Counted from the first letter of the stretch, positions 1-8,387 are shown. The stretch: 64,000 nt of DNA from an uncultured Alistipes sp. (GCA_948736885.1 CAPXWY010000005.1:1-64000); one strand, 5' to 3'. Made by a program: numbers and translations. The notes: a model not told the origin generated them from the letters alone.

Positions 1-179
1 TATCAAAACCAGGCGACTGCGAATTACAAAACCGCAGAACGAGAAAAACCGGCGCGAAACAACCGTCCGCAAACAACTATTCCTTATCAATCCTCCTGCG
101 CCATTACGCCGCCAGCGGATTGCTGAATCTGCATTGCCGCGCTGGTGCGAACCATGATCCGCACCACTCCGGGCGAAAG
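1..179 (-). repeat. Partial copy D of the dispersed repeat R (head end)
   Basis: Read on the minus strand, this stretch begins near base 179 with CTTTCGCCCGGAGTG and continues with the same 'head' and early body found at 7724 and 10551 (shared blocks include CAGATTCAGCAATCCGCTGG and TTCGCAGTCGCCTGGTTTTG). The copy runs off the left edge of the window. Its polarity (head on the right, running left) means that any cassette like those at 8549 or 11373 would lie outside the window. No open frame is conserved between copies, so it is not called as a gene. Confidence 0.85.
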
Positions 180-190
180 CGGCCGCTTCG

Positions 191-1096
191 TTATCGGGAG
201 ATGAAATAGTCGTAGATGCGCCGCGATATGCGGGCGATGACGGCAGCATCGGTGGCGTCGTCCTCGGCGGATGCGGCGATGAAAACGGCAACGGAATAGC
301 TGCGTCCGTCGGGCAGGAAGACGATGCCGATGTCGTTGTCGGCGGCTGCGATGCCCTGAGCATCGCGGAACCCGCTGCCGGTCTTGTGGGCGACCGTCGT
401 CCCGGCGGGCAGGGCCCCTTTGAGCTTGTCGGGACCGGTCGCCGTGGAGATCATCGTACGCATCAGCAGGTCGCCGCAGGCAGCCCCGAGCACTTCGCCG
501 CGGCGGAAACGCTCCAACAGCCGCACGGCTTCGAGCGGCGAGGTGGTGTTGGCGTGTTGGGTGGCGGGATCGCGGTGCATGGTTGCTTCGTCGGCTCCGA
601 TGCAGGTGTGCGTGGCTCCCAGCCGGCGTACGTGGCGCTCGACGGCTGCCGGTCCTCCCACGAACCGGAACAGCAGATCGCAGGCATTGTTGTCGCTCAG
701 GGCTACGCTGTACCGGAGCAGTTCGGCTGCCGACAGCGAATATCCGCCTTCGGGCCGGGCGTCGCGCAGGGGCGACCAGGTGTCAGGAAGCAGGTCGGAA
801 GAGCGGACGGGCAGTCGGAAGTCGGGCGTCAGCCGGGCCCGTTCGAGCGAATCGAGCACCGCCAGCGCTTGGTGGAACTTGCAGACGCTCGCCATCGGAT
901 AGTCGGGCCGGTCGTTGAGCGTCAGCGTGTCGCCTTCGCCCAGCACTACGGCCGCACCGACGGTCGCGCGCACGGAGTCGGCCAGCATGCGCAGGTCGCG
1001 TTCGAGCGCCGCCCGCCGTGCCGCCTGTCGGGCTGCCGGCGACGAACATCCCCAAAGAATCCCGCCGCAGAGCAGGAATGCCAACGTGCGCAGCAT
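191..1096 (-). CDS. Class A (subclass A2-like) beta-lactamase, lipoprotein
   Basis: A 301-residue serine beta-lactamase that hydrolyses beta-lactams through an acyl-enzyme. All class A motifs are visible: SVCK at 70-73 (nucleophile Ser70, Lys73), SDN at 134-136, Glu170 in DEATMH (the Omega-loop general base) and HKTG at 237-240. The EATMH-type Omega loop resembles the Bacteroidales CfxA/CepA/PER group (subclass A2). The N-terminus has a short hydrophobic segment ending in LWGC (Cys17), a lipobox, so the enzyme is probably a membrane-anchored lipoprotein rather than freely periplasmic. It sits 10 bp downstream of the DUF3575 gene at the end of a minus-strand run. Nothing suggests it is on a mobile element, although repeat copy D starts 12 bp beyond its stop. 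Substrate range cannot be read from the sequence. Confidence 0.93.
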   Translation of the reverse strand: MLRTLAFLLCGGILWGCSSPAARQAARRAALERDLRMLADSVRATVGAAVVLGEGDTLTLNDRPDYPMASVCKFHQALAVLDSLERARLTPDFRLPVRSSDLLPDTWSPLRDARPEGGYSLSAAELLRYSVALSDNNACDLLFRFVGGPAAVERHVRRLGATHTCIGADEATMHRDPATQHANTTSPLEAVRLLERFRRGEVLGAACGDLLMRTMISTATGPDKLKGALPAGTTVAHKTGSGFRDAQGIAAADNDIGIVFLPDGRSYSVAVFIAASAEDDATDAAVIARISRRIYDYFISR

Positions 1097-1106
1097 CGAA
1101 TCGGGA

Positions 1107-1724
1107 CTAATTCCGGGGTTTGATGATGCGGTAGCCGATCGAGATGCCCACCTTGTTGGGGTACCACTCCGACGAACCGTTGAACGGGTCGGGATATTTC
1201 GGGTCCACGGGCCGGTGGGGATACATGTCGATCTCGCCGTCCATGCTGTAGCCGTTGTAGAAGCTGCTCATCCAGGCCCAGCCGAGGAAGACGTCGAGCA
1301 GCCAGCGCTCGGCGAAGCGGTATTCGTAGCCTGCGCAGGCGCCGATCATCATGCCGTAGCCCTTGCAGTAGCGGTTTTCGAACTTCAGCTTGCCGTCGTA
1401 GATGAAAGGTTTCGACATGTCGAAAGCCATCATGCCGAGGTTGCCGCCCACGTACCAGCCGGTGTTGTGCTGCCTGAAGTAGTAGCGGTATTCGCCCATC
1501 ATGATGGCGAACGTCATGTGTTTGCCGCGGATCGATTCCCAGGGCGAGATGACGAACTCGGTCTGAACGGTCGATTTGGGCGAGACGGCGAATTCGACGG
1601 CGGGGTTGACCACGCCGGCCAGGGCGTATAGGCCGTTGAGCTTGACGTATCCTTGGGCTGCGGCATCGCGGATGCCGGCGACGGCAGACAAAAACAGCGC
1701 CGCCAGGAGGATGGTTCTTTTCAT
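1107..1724 (-). CDS. DUF3575-like outer-membrane beta-barrel protein
   Basis: A 205-residue protein with a clear signal peptide (MKRTILLAALFLSAVAG, cleaved near AAAQ) followed by alternating aromatic/hydrophobic strands and a C-terminal GISIGYRIIK-type beta-strand. This matches the DUF3575 family of small Bacteroidetes outer-membrane proteins, whose function is unknown. A longer frame opens upstream at 1775, but the ATG at 1724 directly precedes the signal peptide, so that start is chosen. It follows frr by 69 bp and precedes the beta-lactamase by 10 bp, so it could be co-transcribed with either. The family call rests on overall pattern, not on a catalytic motif. Confidence 0.75.
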   Translation of the reverse strand: MKRTILLAALFLSAVAGIRDAAAQGYVKLNGLYALAGVVNPAVEFAVSPKSTVQTEFVISPWESIRGKHMTFAIMMGEYRYYFRQHNTGWYVGGNLGMMAFDMSKPFIYDGKLKFENRYCKGYGMMIGACAGYEYRFAERWLLDVFLGWAWMSSFYNGYSMDGEIDMYPHRPVDPKYPDPFNGSSEWYPNKVGISIGYRIIKPRN

Positions 1725-1793
1725 GGGGTTGGCTTTATCGGAAAAACGGGCGGAACACAAGGATTCCGCCCGCAAAATGATTGTCGGAGCGAC

Positions 1794-2351
1794 CTATACG
1801 GTCATGATCTCCTTCTCTTTCTTGTCGAGGATTTCGTCGAGCGACTTGGTGAACTTCTCCAGCAGTTTCTGCGAACGGGTTTCGCCGTCCTTGGCCTCGT
1901 CTTCGGGCATGCCCTCCTTCTGGGCCTTCTTGAAAGCGTCGACTGCGTCGCGGCGGGCGTTGCGCAGGCTGATGCGGGCCGTCTCGGCTTCGGAGCGCAC
2001 CTGCTTCACCAGCTCCTTGCGGCGCTCCTCGGTCAGCGGCGGAATCGAGAGGCGGATCTGCTCGCCGTTGTTCGAGGGAGTGAGTCCGATGTTGGAGTCG
2101 ATGATCGCCTTTTCGATGGTGCGGATCATGTTTTTGTCCCACGGCTGGATCAGAATGGTCTTGGCGTCGGGAACGGTGACGCTGGCGGCTCCCGTGACGG
2201 GCACCTGCGAGCCGAAGTAGTCGACCATCACGCCGTTGAGCACGTTGGGCGAGGCTTTGCCTGCGCGTACGTTGAGCAGCTCTTCCTCGAGGTGGTCGAT
2301 GGCTTTCTGCATGCGCGCCGAGGCGTCGTTGAGAATGGTGTTGGTATCCAT
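1794..2351 (-). CDS. frr: Ribosome recycling factor
   Basis: A 185-residue protein of the usual RRF length. RRF works with EF-G to split post-termination ribosomes into subunits. The family pattern is clear: an N-terminal helix with LLNVRAGKASPNVLNG, the domain II segment PVTGAASVTVPDAKTILIQPWDK, and the long C-terminal helix with RLSIPPLTEERRKELVKQ (given here in pieces as read). It lies 13 bp downstream of the tlpA-like gene and on the same strand as pyrH; the pyrH-frr pairing is common in bacteria, here with the redox gene inserted between. Confidence 0.97.
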   Translation of the reverse strand: MDTNTILNDASARMQKAIDHLEEELLNVRAGKASPNVLNGVMVDYFGSQVPVTGAASVTVPDAKTILIQPWDKNMIRTIEKAIIDSNIGLTPSNNGEQIRLSIPPLTEERRKELVKQVRSEAETARISLRNARRDAVDAFKKAQKEGMPEDEAKDGETRSQKLLEKFTKSLDEILDKKEKEIMTV

Positions 2352-2364
2352 GATTCTTAGTGTG

Positions 2365-2943
2365 TTATTGTTCGGTTGCGAGGGTTCGTTCGATGGTCGC
2401 CGTCAGCGCGTCGAATTCCTCGGCTTCGTAGCCTGCAGTGGCCATCACCACCTTGCCGTCGGCGTCGATGAGGAAGTTGCGCGGGATGTAGTTGGAGGCA
2501 TAGAGGTCGTAGATGCGCTGTTCGGGGTCGAGTCCCATGGGGAAAGCGTAGCCCTGTTTTTCGCGGAACGCCGCCACGGCCGCGCGGTCTTCGCCGCGCG
2601 AGACGGGCAGAAAGACGAAGTCGCGGCCTTCGAAGCGGTCGATCAGATCGCTCTGCACGCGGGTCATCTCCTGGCGGCAGGGCGGGCACCAGGTGGCCCA
2701 GAAGTTGAGCAGCACCTCCTTGCCGCGCAGGGACGAGAGGGTGATTTTCTCTCCGTCGAGCATCTCCGCCGTGAAGTCGGGGGCCGTGTCGCCGGCCTTG
2801 ACCAGGGTGGTCGCTTCGATTTCCTGGTCGGCGTTCTTTTTCGTGCGGTTGCCGCATCCGGGCAGCAGCAGGATCAGGGCGGCGATGATGCCGATGAGCG
2901 CCAGCAGGATCCAGAGTTGCTTGTTGCTTTTCTTGGTAGCCAT
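2365..2943 (-). CDS. TlpA/ResA-like thioredoxin-fold lipoprotein
   Basis: A 192-residue redoxin. An N-terminal hydrophobic segment (residues 10-30) ends in LLPGC (Cys30), which fits a lipobox, so the protein is probably anchored facing the periplasm. The thioredoxin-like domain follows APDFTAEMLDG, and the active site is WCPPC with Cys86 and Cys89. The later YIPRNFLIDADG supplies the conserved cis-Pro region. Such proteins reduce disulfides in periplasmic partners such as cytochrome c apoproteins; the partner here is unknown. It lies between pyrH (63 bp upstream) and frr (13 bp downstream), suggesting co-transcription. Confidence 0.88.
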   Translation of the reverse strand: MATKKSNKQLWILLALIGIIAALILLLPGCGNRTKKNADQEIEATTLVKAGDTAPDFTAEMLDGEKITLSSLRGKEVLLNFWATWCPPCRQEMTRVQSDLIDRFEGRDFVFLPVSRGEDRAAVAAFREKQGYAFPMGLDPEQRIYDLYASNYIPRNFLIDADGKVVMATAGYEAEEFDALTATIERTLATEQ

Positions 2944-3006
2944 TTCGTAGAGGTGAAAGGTGAAAAGTGAAAGGTGCGGGGCTGTCGCAGATGCCGCACG
3001 CGGGGG

Positions 3007-3714
3007 TCAGGGTTTCACCCGCGTACCGATCTTTTCGCCGGCAAGGAGCCTGCCCAGATTGCCCGGGGTGTCCATGTCGAAGACGACGATGCCCAGCCCG
3101 TTCTCGCGGCAGAGCGTGAAGGCCGTGAGGTCCATCACTTTGAGCCGGCGGTCGAGCACCTCCTCGAACGTGATTTCGTCGAACTTCACGGCGGCCGGGT
3201 CCTTCTCCGGGTCGGCCGTGTAGATGCCGTCGACGCGCGTGCCCTTGAGCAGTACGTCGGCTTCGATCTCGATGCCGCGCAGGGCCGCCGCCGAGTCGGT
3301 CGTGAAGTAGGGGTTCGACGTGCCGCCGCCGATGATGACCACATACCCCGCTTCGAGGTATTCGATGGCTTTGGCTTTCGAGAAGTATTCGCCGACGGGC
3401 TCCATGCGGATGGAGGTCAGCACCTTGGCTTTCACGCCGTTGTCTTCCAGCGCCGACTGGAGCGCCAGCGAGTTGATGATCGTGGCCAGCATGCCCATCT
3501 GGTCGCCCTTCACGCGGTCGAAGCCCTTTTTGGCGCCGGTCATGCCGCGGAAGATGTTGCCGCCGCCGATGACGATGCCGATCTGCACGCCCGCGGCGGC
3601 CGCCGCACCGATCTGCTCGGCATAGGAGCGGAGCACTTCGGGCCAAAGCCCATACTTCTGTTCGCCCTGGAGCGATTCGCCGCTCAGTTTCAGCAATATG
3701 CGTTGGTATGCCAT
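3007..3714 (-). CDS. pyrH: UMP kinase
   Basis: A 235-residue amino-acid-kinase-fold enzyme that phosphorylates UMP to UDP in pyrimidine synthesis. Diagnostic segments are LLKLSGESL at the N-terminus, GIVIGGGNIFRG, MGMLATIINSLALQ and GGGTSNPYFTTDSAAALR, followed by the LKGTRVDGIYTADP segment. Length is typical. It is the first gene of the pyrH-tlpA-frr group; upstream on the minus strand a TATCTTCG box (plus-strand CGAAGATA near 3736) may be its -7 element. Confidence 0.97.
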   Translation of the reverse strand: MAYQRILLKLSGESLQGEQKYGLWPEVLRSYAEQIGAAAAAGVQIGIVIGGGNIFRGMTGAKKGFDRVKGDQMGMLATIINSLALQSALEDNGVKAKVLTSIRMEPVGEYFSKAKAIEYLEAGYVVIIGGGTSNPYFTTDSAAALRGIEIEADVLLKGTRVDGIYTADPEKDPAAVKFDEITFEEVLDRRLKVMDLTAFTLCRENGLGIVVFDMDTPGNLGRLLAGEKIGTRVKP

Positions 3715-3769
3715 CTTTCTGTTGCGTTTGGTTACGCGAAGATACGAATTTTTATCGAATTGTCAATCT

Positions 3770-4642
3770 TCAGGGGAGACGGAAGGTGAGGACCACGGGG
3801 TAGTGGTCGGAGATGAAGGGCGCGCCGTAGTCGCCGCGCAGCACGCGGAGCGACGTCTTGCCGGCGTTGCGGCAGAAAATGTGGTCGATGACGATGTTGT
3901 TGGGCGCCGCGCCGAATCCGTTGTAGGTGCCCTTGCGGTCGGTGGGGTCGGCGATGTCGCGCGCGACGTCGAGCGCGGCTCTCAGCGGTTCGAGCGCCGG
4001 ATCGGCGATGTCGGAGTTGAAGTCGCCGCCCACGATCACCGTGGCGCCGGCGGGCACCTCGCGGCGGATGTATTCGGCAAGCTGGCGGGCCGATTCGCGG
4101 CGGGCCGTCTCGCCCACATGGTCGAAGTGGGTGTTGAAGTAGTAGAATTCCCTGCCCGTGGTTTTTTCGCGCAGAAGCGCCCAGGTCACCGTGCGGTTGC
4201 AGGCGGCATCCCAGCCCCGCGACACCCGGTCGGGCGTCGCGCTCAGCCAGAAAGTACCCGAGGCCGGAGCTTCGAAACGGTCGTTGCGGTAGAACAGGGC
4301 CATGATCTCGCCGCCCTCGGCGCCGTCGTCGCGGCCCACGCCGATGCGGGTGTATTGCGGGCAGCGTTTCTCGATCCGGCGCACCTGGTCGATGAGTCCT
4401 TCCTGGAGTCCGATGACGGCGGGATTCTCCGTGTCGATCATGGCGAGCACCGCCTTGCGCCGCTTTTCCCAGCGGTCGGGGCCGTCCGTACGGGCCATGC
4501 CGCTCTGGCGGATGTTGAAACTCATGAGTGCGACATCGTCCGCAGGGGGTGCGGGAGCCACGGTGCGGCGGTTCGGAGCGCACGAAACGGTGCCGATCAG
4601 CAGGGCCAGCACGAGGAGCGGCCGCAAAAACTCTCTTGTCAT
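3770..4642 (-). CDS. Endonuclease/exonuclease/phosphatase-family lipoprotein
   Basis: A 290-residue protein of the DNase I-like EEP superfamily. Visible motifs include MSFNIRQSG (Asn), GLQEG (metal-binding Glu), YYFNTHFDHVG (catalytic His), IVGGDFNSD (Asp/Asn pair) and the final ISDHYPV (catalytic His). The N-terminal LLIGTVSC (Cys21) is a lipobox, so it is probably exported and lipid-anchored. In Bacteroidetes such proteins are secreted nucleases or phosphodiesterases; the substrate cannot be deduced. A TATATTTG box on the minus strand (plus CAAATATA near 4670) sits about 27 bp upstream of the ATG, so it has its own promoter, divergent from dxs. Confidence 0.85.
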   Translation of the reverse strand: MTREFLRPLLVLALLIGTVSCAPNRRTVAPAPPADDVALMSFNIRQSGMARTDGPDRWEKRRKAVLAMIDTENPAVIGLQEGLIDQVRRIEKRCPQYTRIGVGRDDGAEGGEIMALFYRNDRFEAPASGTFWLSATPDRVSRGWDAACNRTVTWALLREKTTGREFYYFNTHFDHVGETARRESARQLAEYIRREVPAGATVIVGGDFNSDIADPALEPLRAALDVARDIADPTDRKGTYNGFGAAPNNIVIDHIFCRNAGKTSLRVLRGDYGAPFISDHYPVVLTFRLP

Positions 4643-4669
4643 GGATGCGAAAGCGTTTGGTTTACGGAC

Positions 4670-4677
4670 AAATATAG
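4670..4677 (-). promoter_or_regulatory. Bacteroidetes -7 box of the EEP gene
   Basis: Minus-strand TATATTTG matches TAnnTTTG and lies 27 bp from the ATG at 4642. It is divergent from the dxs promoter cluster. Confidence 0.55.
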
Positions 4678-4740
4678 GATATTTTTTCGAGGCGGCAGCC
4701 TTTTCGTTCCGGAAACTGCGGCCGCGGCGATATGCGCGGC

Positions 4741-4950
4741 GGGAAAATGCAAATAAATTTGCTTTTGCGTTCGCTTATTCGTATTTTGGCTTTGCCCAAG
4801 ATACTCTTGCTCGGCAAAATGCAAGCAACCAATTCTTTGTTGCGGCTTATCCGTATCTTTGGCTGGCGCCCAAGATACTCTCGCTCGGCAAAATGCAAGC
4901 AAGCTTGCTTTTGCCCTCGCTTATCCGTATCTTTGTCCCGCAATGGCATC
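4741..4950 (+). repeat. Three tandem ~73-bp units, each with a -7 box, upstream of dxs
   Basis: Units run roughly 4741-4811, 4812-4885 and 4886-4950. Each starts with (C/G)GGCAAAATGCAA-like sequence, carries an imperfect or perfect short palindrome (GCAAGCAAGCTTGC in unit 3) and ends with a TTATCCGTATCTTTG-type sequence. The -7-like boxes are TATTTTGG at 4782, TATCTTTG at 4854 and TATCTTTG at 4928, spaced 72 and 74 bp. Units 1 and 2 share CCCAAGATACTCT after the box; unit 3 runs into the dxs start instead. Confidence 0.85.
4928..4935 (+). promoter_or_regulatory. Proximal -7 box of dxs
   Basis: TATCTTTG ends 7 bp before the dxs ATG at 4943, with TTG at 4905-4907 spaced 20 bp upstream. A transcript from this box would be leaderless or nearly so; transcripts from the boxes at 4782 and 4854 would have leaders of roughly 80-150 nt. 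Confidence 0.55.
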
Positions 4951-6820
4951 CGAAGTCTACAAGGTACTCCCGCTGGTCGATTCGCCGCGCGAGCTTAAAA
5001 AGCTCTCGCAGGAGGAGTTGCGCACCTATTGCGACGAACTGCGCCGCTACATCATCGAGGAGTGCTCGGTCAACCCCGGCCACCTGGCGTCGAGCCTCGG
5101 CGCCGTGGAACTGGCGGCGGCCGTCCACTATGTTTACGATACGCCCGAAGACAAGGTCGTGTGGGACGTGGGCCATCAGACCTATCCCCACAAGATCATC
5201 ACCGGGCGCCGCGAAGCCTTTCGCAACAAACGCAAGCTGGGCGGCATCAGCGGCTTCCCGCGCATGGCCGAGAGCGAATACGACGCTTTCGGCGGCGGCC
5301 ACGCCTCGGTCTCGATCTCGGCGGCGTTCGGCATGGCCAAGGCGGCCGAACTGCGGGGCGAAAAACACAAGGTGGTGGCCGTCATCGGCGACGGCTCGAT
5401 GACGGGGGGGCTGGCTTTCGAGGGGCTCAACAATGCCGGTGCGAGCCGCAACACCGATCTGCTGGTGATCCTCAACGACAACAACATGGCCATCGACCAG
5501 GTGACCGGCGCGCTGAAGAACTGCCTGCTCAAGATGTCGACTTCGGTGCACTACAACCGCATGAAACGGTGGGTGTGGCGCCTTCTGTCGCCTGCGCCGT
5601 GGCTGCTGCGGCTGTGTCAGAAGACGGGCAACGCCGTGAAGCAGGGGGTGCTCAACAACAGCAATCTTTTCGAGAGTCTCAATTTCCGATATTTCGGTCC
5701 TGTCGACGGCCACAGCCTGCCCGAGCTGGTGCGGACGCTGCGCGCGCTGCGCGGCATTCCGGGACCGAAACTCCTGCACGTCATCACCGACAAGGGCAAG
5801 GGATATCTGCCCGCCGAGCACGATAAGTCGGTGTGGCATGCTCCCGGGTGCTTCAATCCCGATACGGGCGAGCGCATCCGCCCGCAGGGCGCCGCGGCGC
5901 GCTACCAGGATGTCTTCGGGCGTACGCTGCTCGATCTGGCGCGCATGGACAGCCGCGTGGTGGGCGTCACGCCGGCCATGCCTTCGGGCTGTTCGATGAA
6001 CATTCTGATGCAGGCGATGCCCGAGCGTTGTTTCGACGTCGGCATCGCCGAGGGACATGCCGTCACTTTCTCGGCCGGACTGGCCGCTGCGGGGATGGTG
6101 CCTTTCTGCAACATCTATTCGTCGTTCATGCAGCGGGCCTACGACAATGTGATCCACGATGTTGCGATTCAGAACCTGCCCGTCGTGCTCTGTCTCGACC
6201 GTGGCGGACTGGTGGGCGAGGACGGCGTAACGCACCACGGACTTTTCGACATGGCGGCCTTCGCCACGGTGCCGTCGCTCATCGTCGCGGCGCCGATGGA
6301 CGAACGCGAACTGCGCAACATGATGTATTCGGCCCTCCAGGCCGGAACTCCCTATATGATCCGTTATCCTCGCGGCAACGGAGCCGGCGCGGCCTGGCAG
6401 GACGAGCCGTTCGAGTTGCTGCCTGCGGGCGAGGGGCGGTGCCTGCGCGAGGGCGACGAGGTGGCATTGCTGACCATCGGCACGGTGGGCAATGCGGCGG
6501 CCCGGGCCGCCGAAAGAGCCGCCGCCGAGGGGATGAGCGTCGCCCATTACGATCTGCGTTTCGTCAAACCGCTCGACGAGGCGATTCTGGCCGAAGTCGG
6601 GGCGCGTTTCAAGCGTGTGGTGACCGTCGAGGACGGTTCGCTCCGCGGAGGCGTGGGCGAAGCAATCGCGGCATGGTTCAACAGCCATGGCTTCGGGCCC
6701 TCGGTCTGCTCGCTGGGTGTCGGCGACATGTGGGTCGAGCACGGCACTCCGGCCCAACTCCAGGCTCTCTGCGGCTACGATGAAGAGAGCATCTATCGAA
6801 AATTGAAAGAGATGAAGTGA
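4943..6820 (+). CDS. dxs: 1-deoxy-D-xylulose-5-phosphate synthase
   Basis: A 625-residue thiamine-diphosphate enzyme that condenses pyruvate and glyceraldehyde 3-phosphate, the first step of the MEP isoprenoid pathway; ispG of the same pathway lies at 46261. The ThDP-binding GDGSMTGG is at 149-156 with NNMAID downstream, NPGHLASSLG (His47) lies near the N-terminus, and the transketolase pyrimidine domain has DRGGLVGEDGVTHHG. Length is normal. A longer frame opens at 4859, but MASEVYKVLPLVD at 4943 matches the family N-terminus, and the upstream extension is repeat sequence. It is transcribed from a triplicated promoter-like region. Confidence 0.96.
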   Translation: MASEVYKVLPLVDSPRELKKLSQEELRTYCDELRRYIIEECSVNPGHLASSLGAVELAAAVHYVYDTPEDKVVWDVGHQTYPHKIITGRREAFRNKRKLGGISGFPRMAESEYDAFGGGHASVSISAAFGMAKAAELRGEKHKVVAVIGDGSMTGGLAFEGLNNAGASRNTDLLVILNDNNMAIDQVTGALKNCLLKMSTSVHYNRMKRWVWRLLSPAPWLLRLCQKTGNAVKQGVLNNSNLFESLNFRYFGPVDGHSLPELVRTLRALRGIPGPKLLHVITDKGKGYLPAEHDKSVWHAPGCFNPDTGERIRPQGAAARYQDVFGRTLLDLARMDSRVVGVTPAMPSGCSMNILMQAMPERCFDVGIAEGHAVTFSAGLAAAGMVPFCNIYSSFMQRAYDNVIHDVAIQNLPVVLCLDRGGLVGEDGVTHHGLFDMAAFATVPSLIVAAPMDERELRNMMYSALQAGTPYMIRYPRGNGAGAAWQDEPFELLPAGEGRCLREGDEVALLTIGTVGNAAARAAERAAAEGMSVAHYDLRFVKPLDEAILAEVGARFKRVVTVEDGSLRGGVGEAIAAWFNSHGFGPSVCSLGVGDMWVEHGTPAQLQALCGYDEESIYRKLKEMK

Positions 6821-6880
6821 CGGCCGGCATCTGCGGCTCTCTTTTCGATGTTCCGCGACGGGGAACCGAAGCCTGAGCCC

Positions 6881-7654
6881 TCAGGCGACCGAACAGGGAA
6901 TGCCCAGGGCCTCGACGCGTGCGGCGATCGCCTGCAGCTCCTCGCGCGGGACCTTCTCGAGCGTGGGGCAGGGCGTATCGCGGTCGAGCGAATAGACCAT
7001 CACCTGCCGGGGCCGGATTTCGTCGACCAGACGCAGCCAGGCCGCGACCTCCTCTTCGACGGTGTTGTCGATGGGCGTGCCGTCGCACATACCGCGCAGG
7101 AACATGGTTTGCAGGATCATGCGTCCGTCGAACCGCTTCATCTGTTCGACGATGCCGCACACGTTGTAGTCCGGATTCTGCGGGTTGTTCATGCGGCGCG
7201 CCGTGGCGTCGAGCGCCGAATCGAGTTTCAGGATGTTGTTGTCGACGCGCAGCAAGGCGCGGCGGACGTCGTCGCGGTGGAGCTGGGTGGCGTTCGAGAG
7301 CACAGAGACCTTGGCCGCAGGCGACAGCGAATCGCGCAGGGCGAGGGTGTCGCCGATGATGGCTTCGAATTCGGGGTGCAGGGTGGGCTCGCCGTTGCCG
7401 GCGAAGGTGATGACATCGGGCGGCGTGCCGTCGGCCGCCATGCGCCGCAGGGCGGCTTCGAGCTGAGTGCGTACGTCGGCCCTGGCATTGAAGCGCCGGG
7501 CGCCGGGATGCTCGGCGTTCCAACCGCATTCGCAGTAGATGCAGTCGAACGAACAGAGTTTCGATTCGGTGGGCAGGAGGTTGACGCCCAGCGACAGACC
7601 CAGGCGCCGCGAACGGACGGGTCCGAAAATGATGTCGTGGAAAAGCGAGGTCAT
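6881..7654 (-). CDS. Radical SAM protein (COG0731/MoaA-like)
   Basis: A 257-residue radical SAM protein. The cluster-binding motif is CSFDCIYC (Cys34, Cys38, Cys41) and the SAM-binding GNGEPTLHP follows. The opening GPVRSRRLGLSLGVNLLP is typical of a family of stand-alone radical SAM proteins widespread in anaerobes, whose substrate is not established. No additional Fe-S domain is visible. The start at 7654 is chosen because it begins the conserved block; a frame to 7723 adds unrelated sequence. It is convergent with dxs (60 bp between stops) and its upstream side abuts repeat element A. Confidence 0.82.
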   Translation of the reverse strand: MTSLFHDIIFGPVRSRRLGLSLGVNLLPTESKLCSFDCIYCECGWNAEHPGARRFNARADVRTQLEAALRRMAADGTPPDVITFAGNGEPTLHPEFEAIIGDTLALRDSLSPAAKVSVLSNATQLHRDDVRRALLRVDNNILKLDSALDATARRMNNPQNPDYNVCGIVEQMKRFDGRMILQTMFLRGMCDGTPIDNTVEEEVAAWLRLVDEIRPRQVMVYSLDRDTPCPTLEKVPREELQAIAARVEALGIPCSVA

Positions 7655-7723
7655 GGCGCGAAAATAACAATTAAAAATGAAACGGCAATCATCCGCAGGC
7701 CCCGTCCGGATGAAAGGCAGCAT

Positions 7724-8097
7724 CTTTCGCCCGGAGTGACAAGGGTTACGGCTCTTTGTCAGTGTGGTTTGTAGATTCAGCAGTCCGCTGGCGGCGTAAT
7801 GGCGCGGTGGGTTTAAGGAATTGTTTGTTTTGTCGGGCGGTTTTTGCGCCGGTTTCTGTGGTTCTGCGGTTTTTGCAATTCGCAGTCGCCTGGTTTTGAT
7901 AAAGGTGGCGCAAATATTTTCGTGCCGAAGCCAGCGGAGCGAGTTTTGCGAGCCTCCGCAGGGCGGGGCTTCGGCTCGCCCGGCTGAAGCCGGATTCTAT
8001 CTCTACAAGCCGCGGCCGCCCCGAACATCTTTTCCCTCCACCTTTCCGTGTTGCCGCCAGTTGCATATTCCAGTCTGCCGCGGAGTTTGCGAACAAT
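7724..8097 (+). repeat. Dispersed repeat R, copy A (about 370 bp)
   Basis: Nearly the same sequence recurs at 10551-10920 and, truncated and inverted, at 1-179. It begins CTTTCGCCCGGAGTGAC and ends GCGGAGTTTGCGAACAAT. The middle is rich in nested inverted repeats: GCCGAAGCC pairs with GGCTTCGGC and, inside it, GCGGAG with CTCCGC, so a transcript would fold strongly. Open frames in it are not conserved between copies. Confidence 0.9.
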
Positions 8098-8112
8098 ATG
8101 TAATGGGCATTT

Positions 8113-8186
8113 CAAGGTCTTTGACCTTGCGCCCGGGGCCGGCTCGCGCCCATAGGCGCGACCCCCGCAGCCGGCCCGGGCGAGCA
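8113..8186 (+). repeat. Double-hairpin REP-like repeat, copy 1
   Basis: The first hairpin is CAAGGTC/GACCTTG; the second pairs GCCCGGGGCCGGCT with AGCCGGCCCGGGC around a variable loop preceding GCGACCCCCGC. Related copies lie at 11184-11256 (plus), 41157-41227 (minus) and, as a core hairpin only, 39685-39736. The loop sequences differ while the stems are kept. Confidence 0.85.
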
Positions 8187-8233
8187 CTTGAATGAGTCCC
8201 CGAAAGGAAATGATTCAATGCAAAGACAGCATT

Positions 8234-8387
8234 GTCATTCTGAGGAGCATAGCGACGAAGAATCTGTCGCGTCAGTATACAGATGTTTGACTGCACTTCG
8301 TTTGTCTTTCTCCTCCTTGCTCGGCATAGTCCGTCCGCGGCCTTTGGTTCGCAAGGGAAAAAGATTCTTCACTTCGTTCAGAATGAC
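8234..8387 (+). repeat. Inverted-repeat block (TCATTCTGA...AGAATCT ends), element A
   Basis: GTCATTCTGAGGAGCATAGC with the following GACGAAGAATCTGT at 8234-8267 is the inverted partner of AGATTCTTCACTTCG...AGAATGAC at 8362-8387. The interior (GCACTTCGTTTGTCTTTCTC and onward) is shared with the block at 10971-11090. This is a MITE-like arrangement with no gene inside. Confidence 0.8.

Noticed and set aside
4847..6757. A 636-codon antisense frame over dxs
   Set aside because: Same codon-bias effect; it lies opposite a full-length dxs and its start falls inside the coding sequence.
7746..8187. Several 116-124 codon frames on both strands in repeat R
   Set aside because: The frames are not conserved between copies A and B (shifts and stops differ), so they are unlikely to encode proteins.
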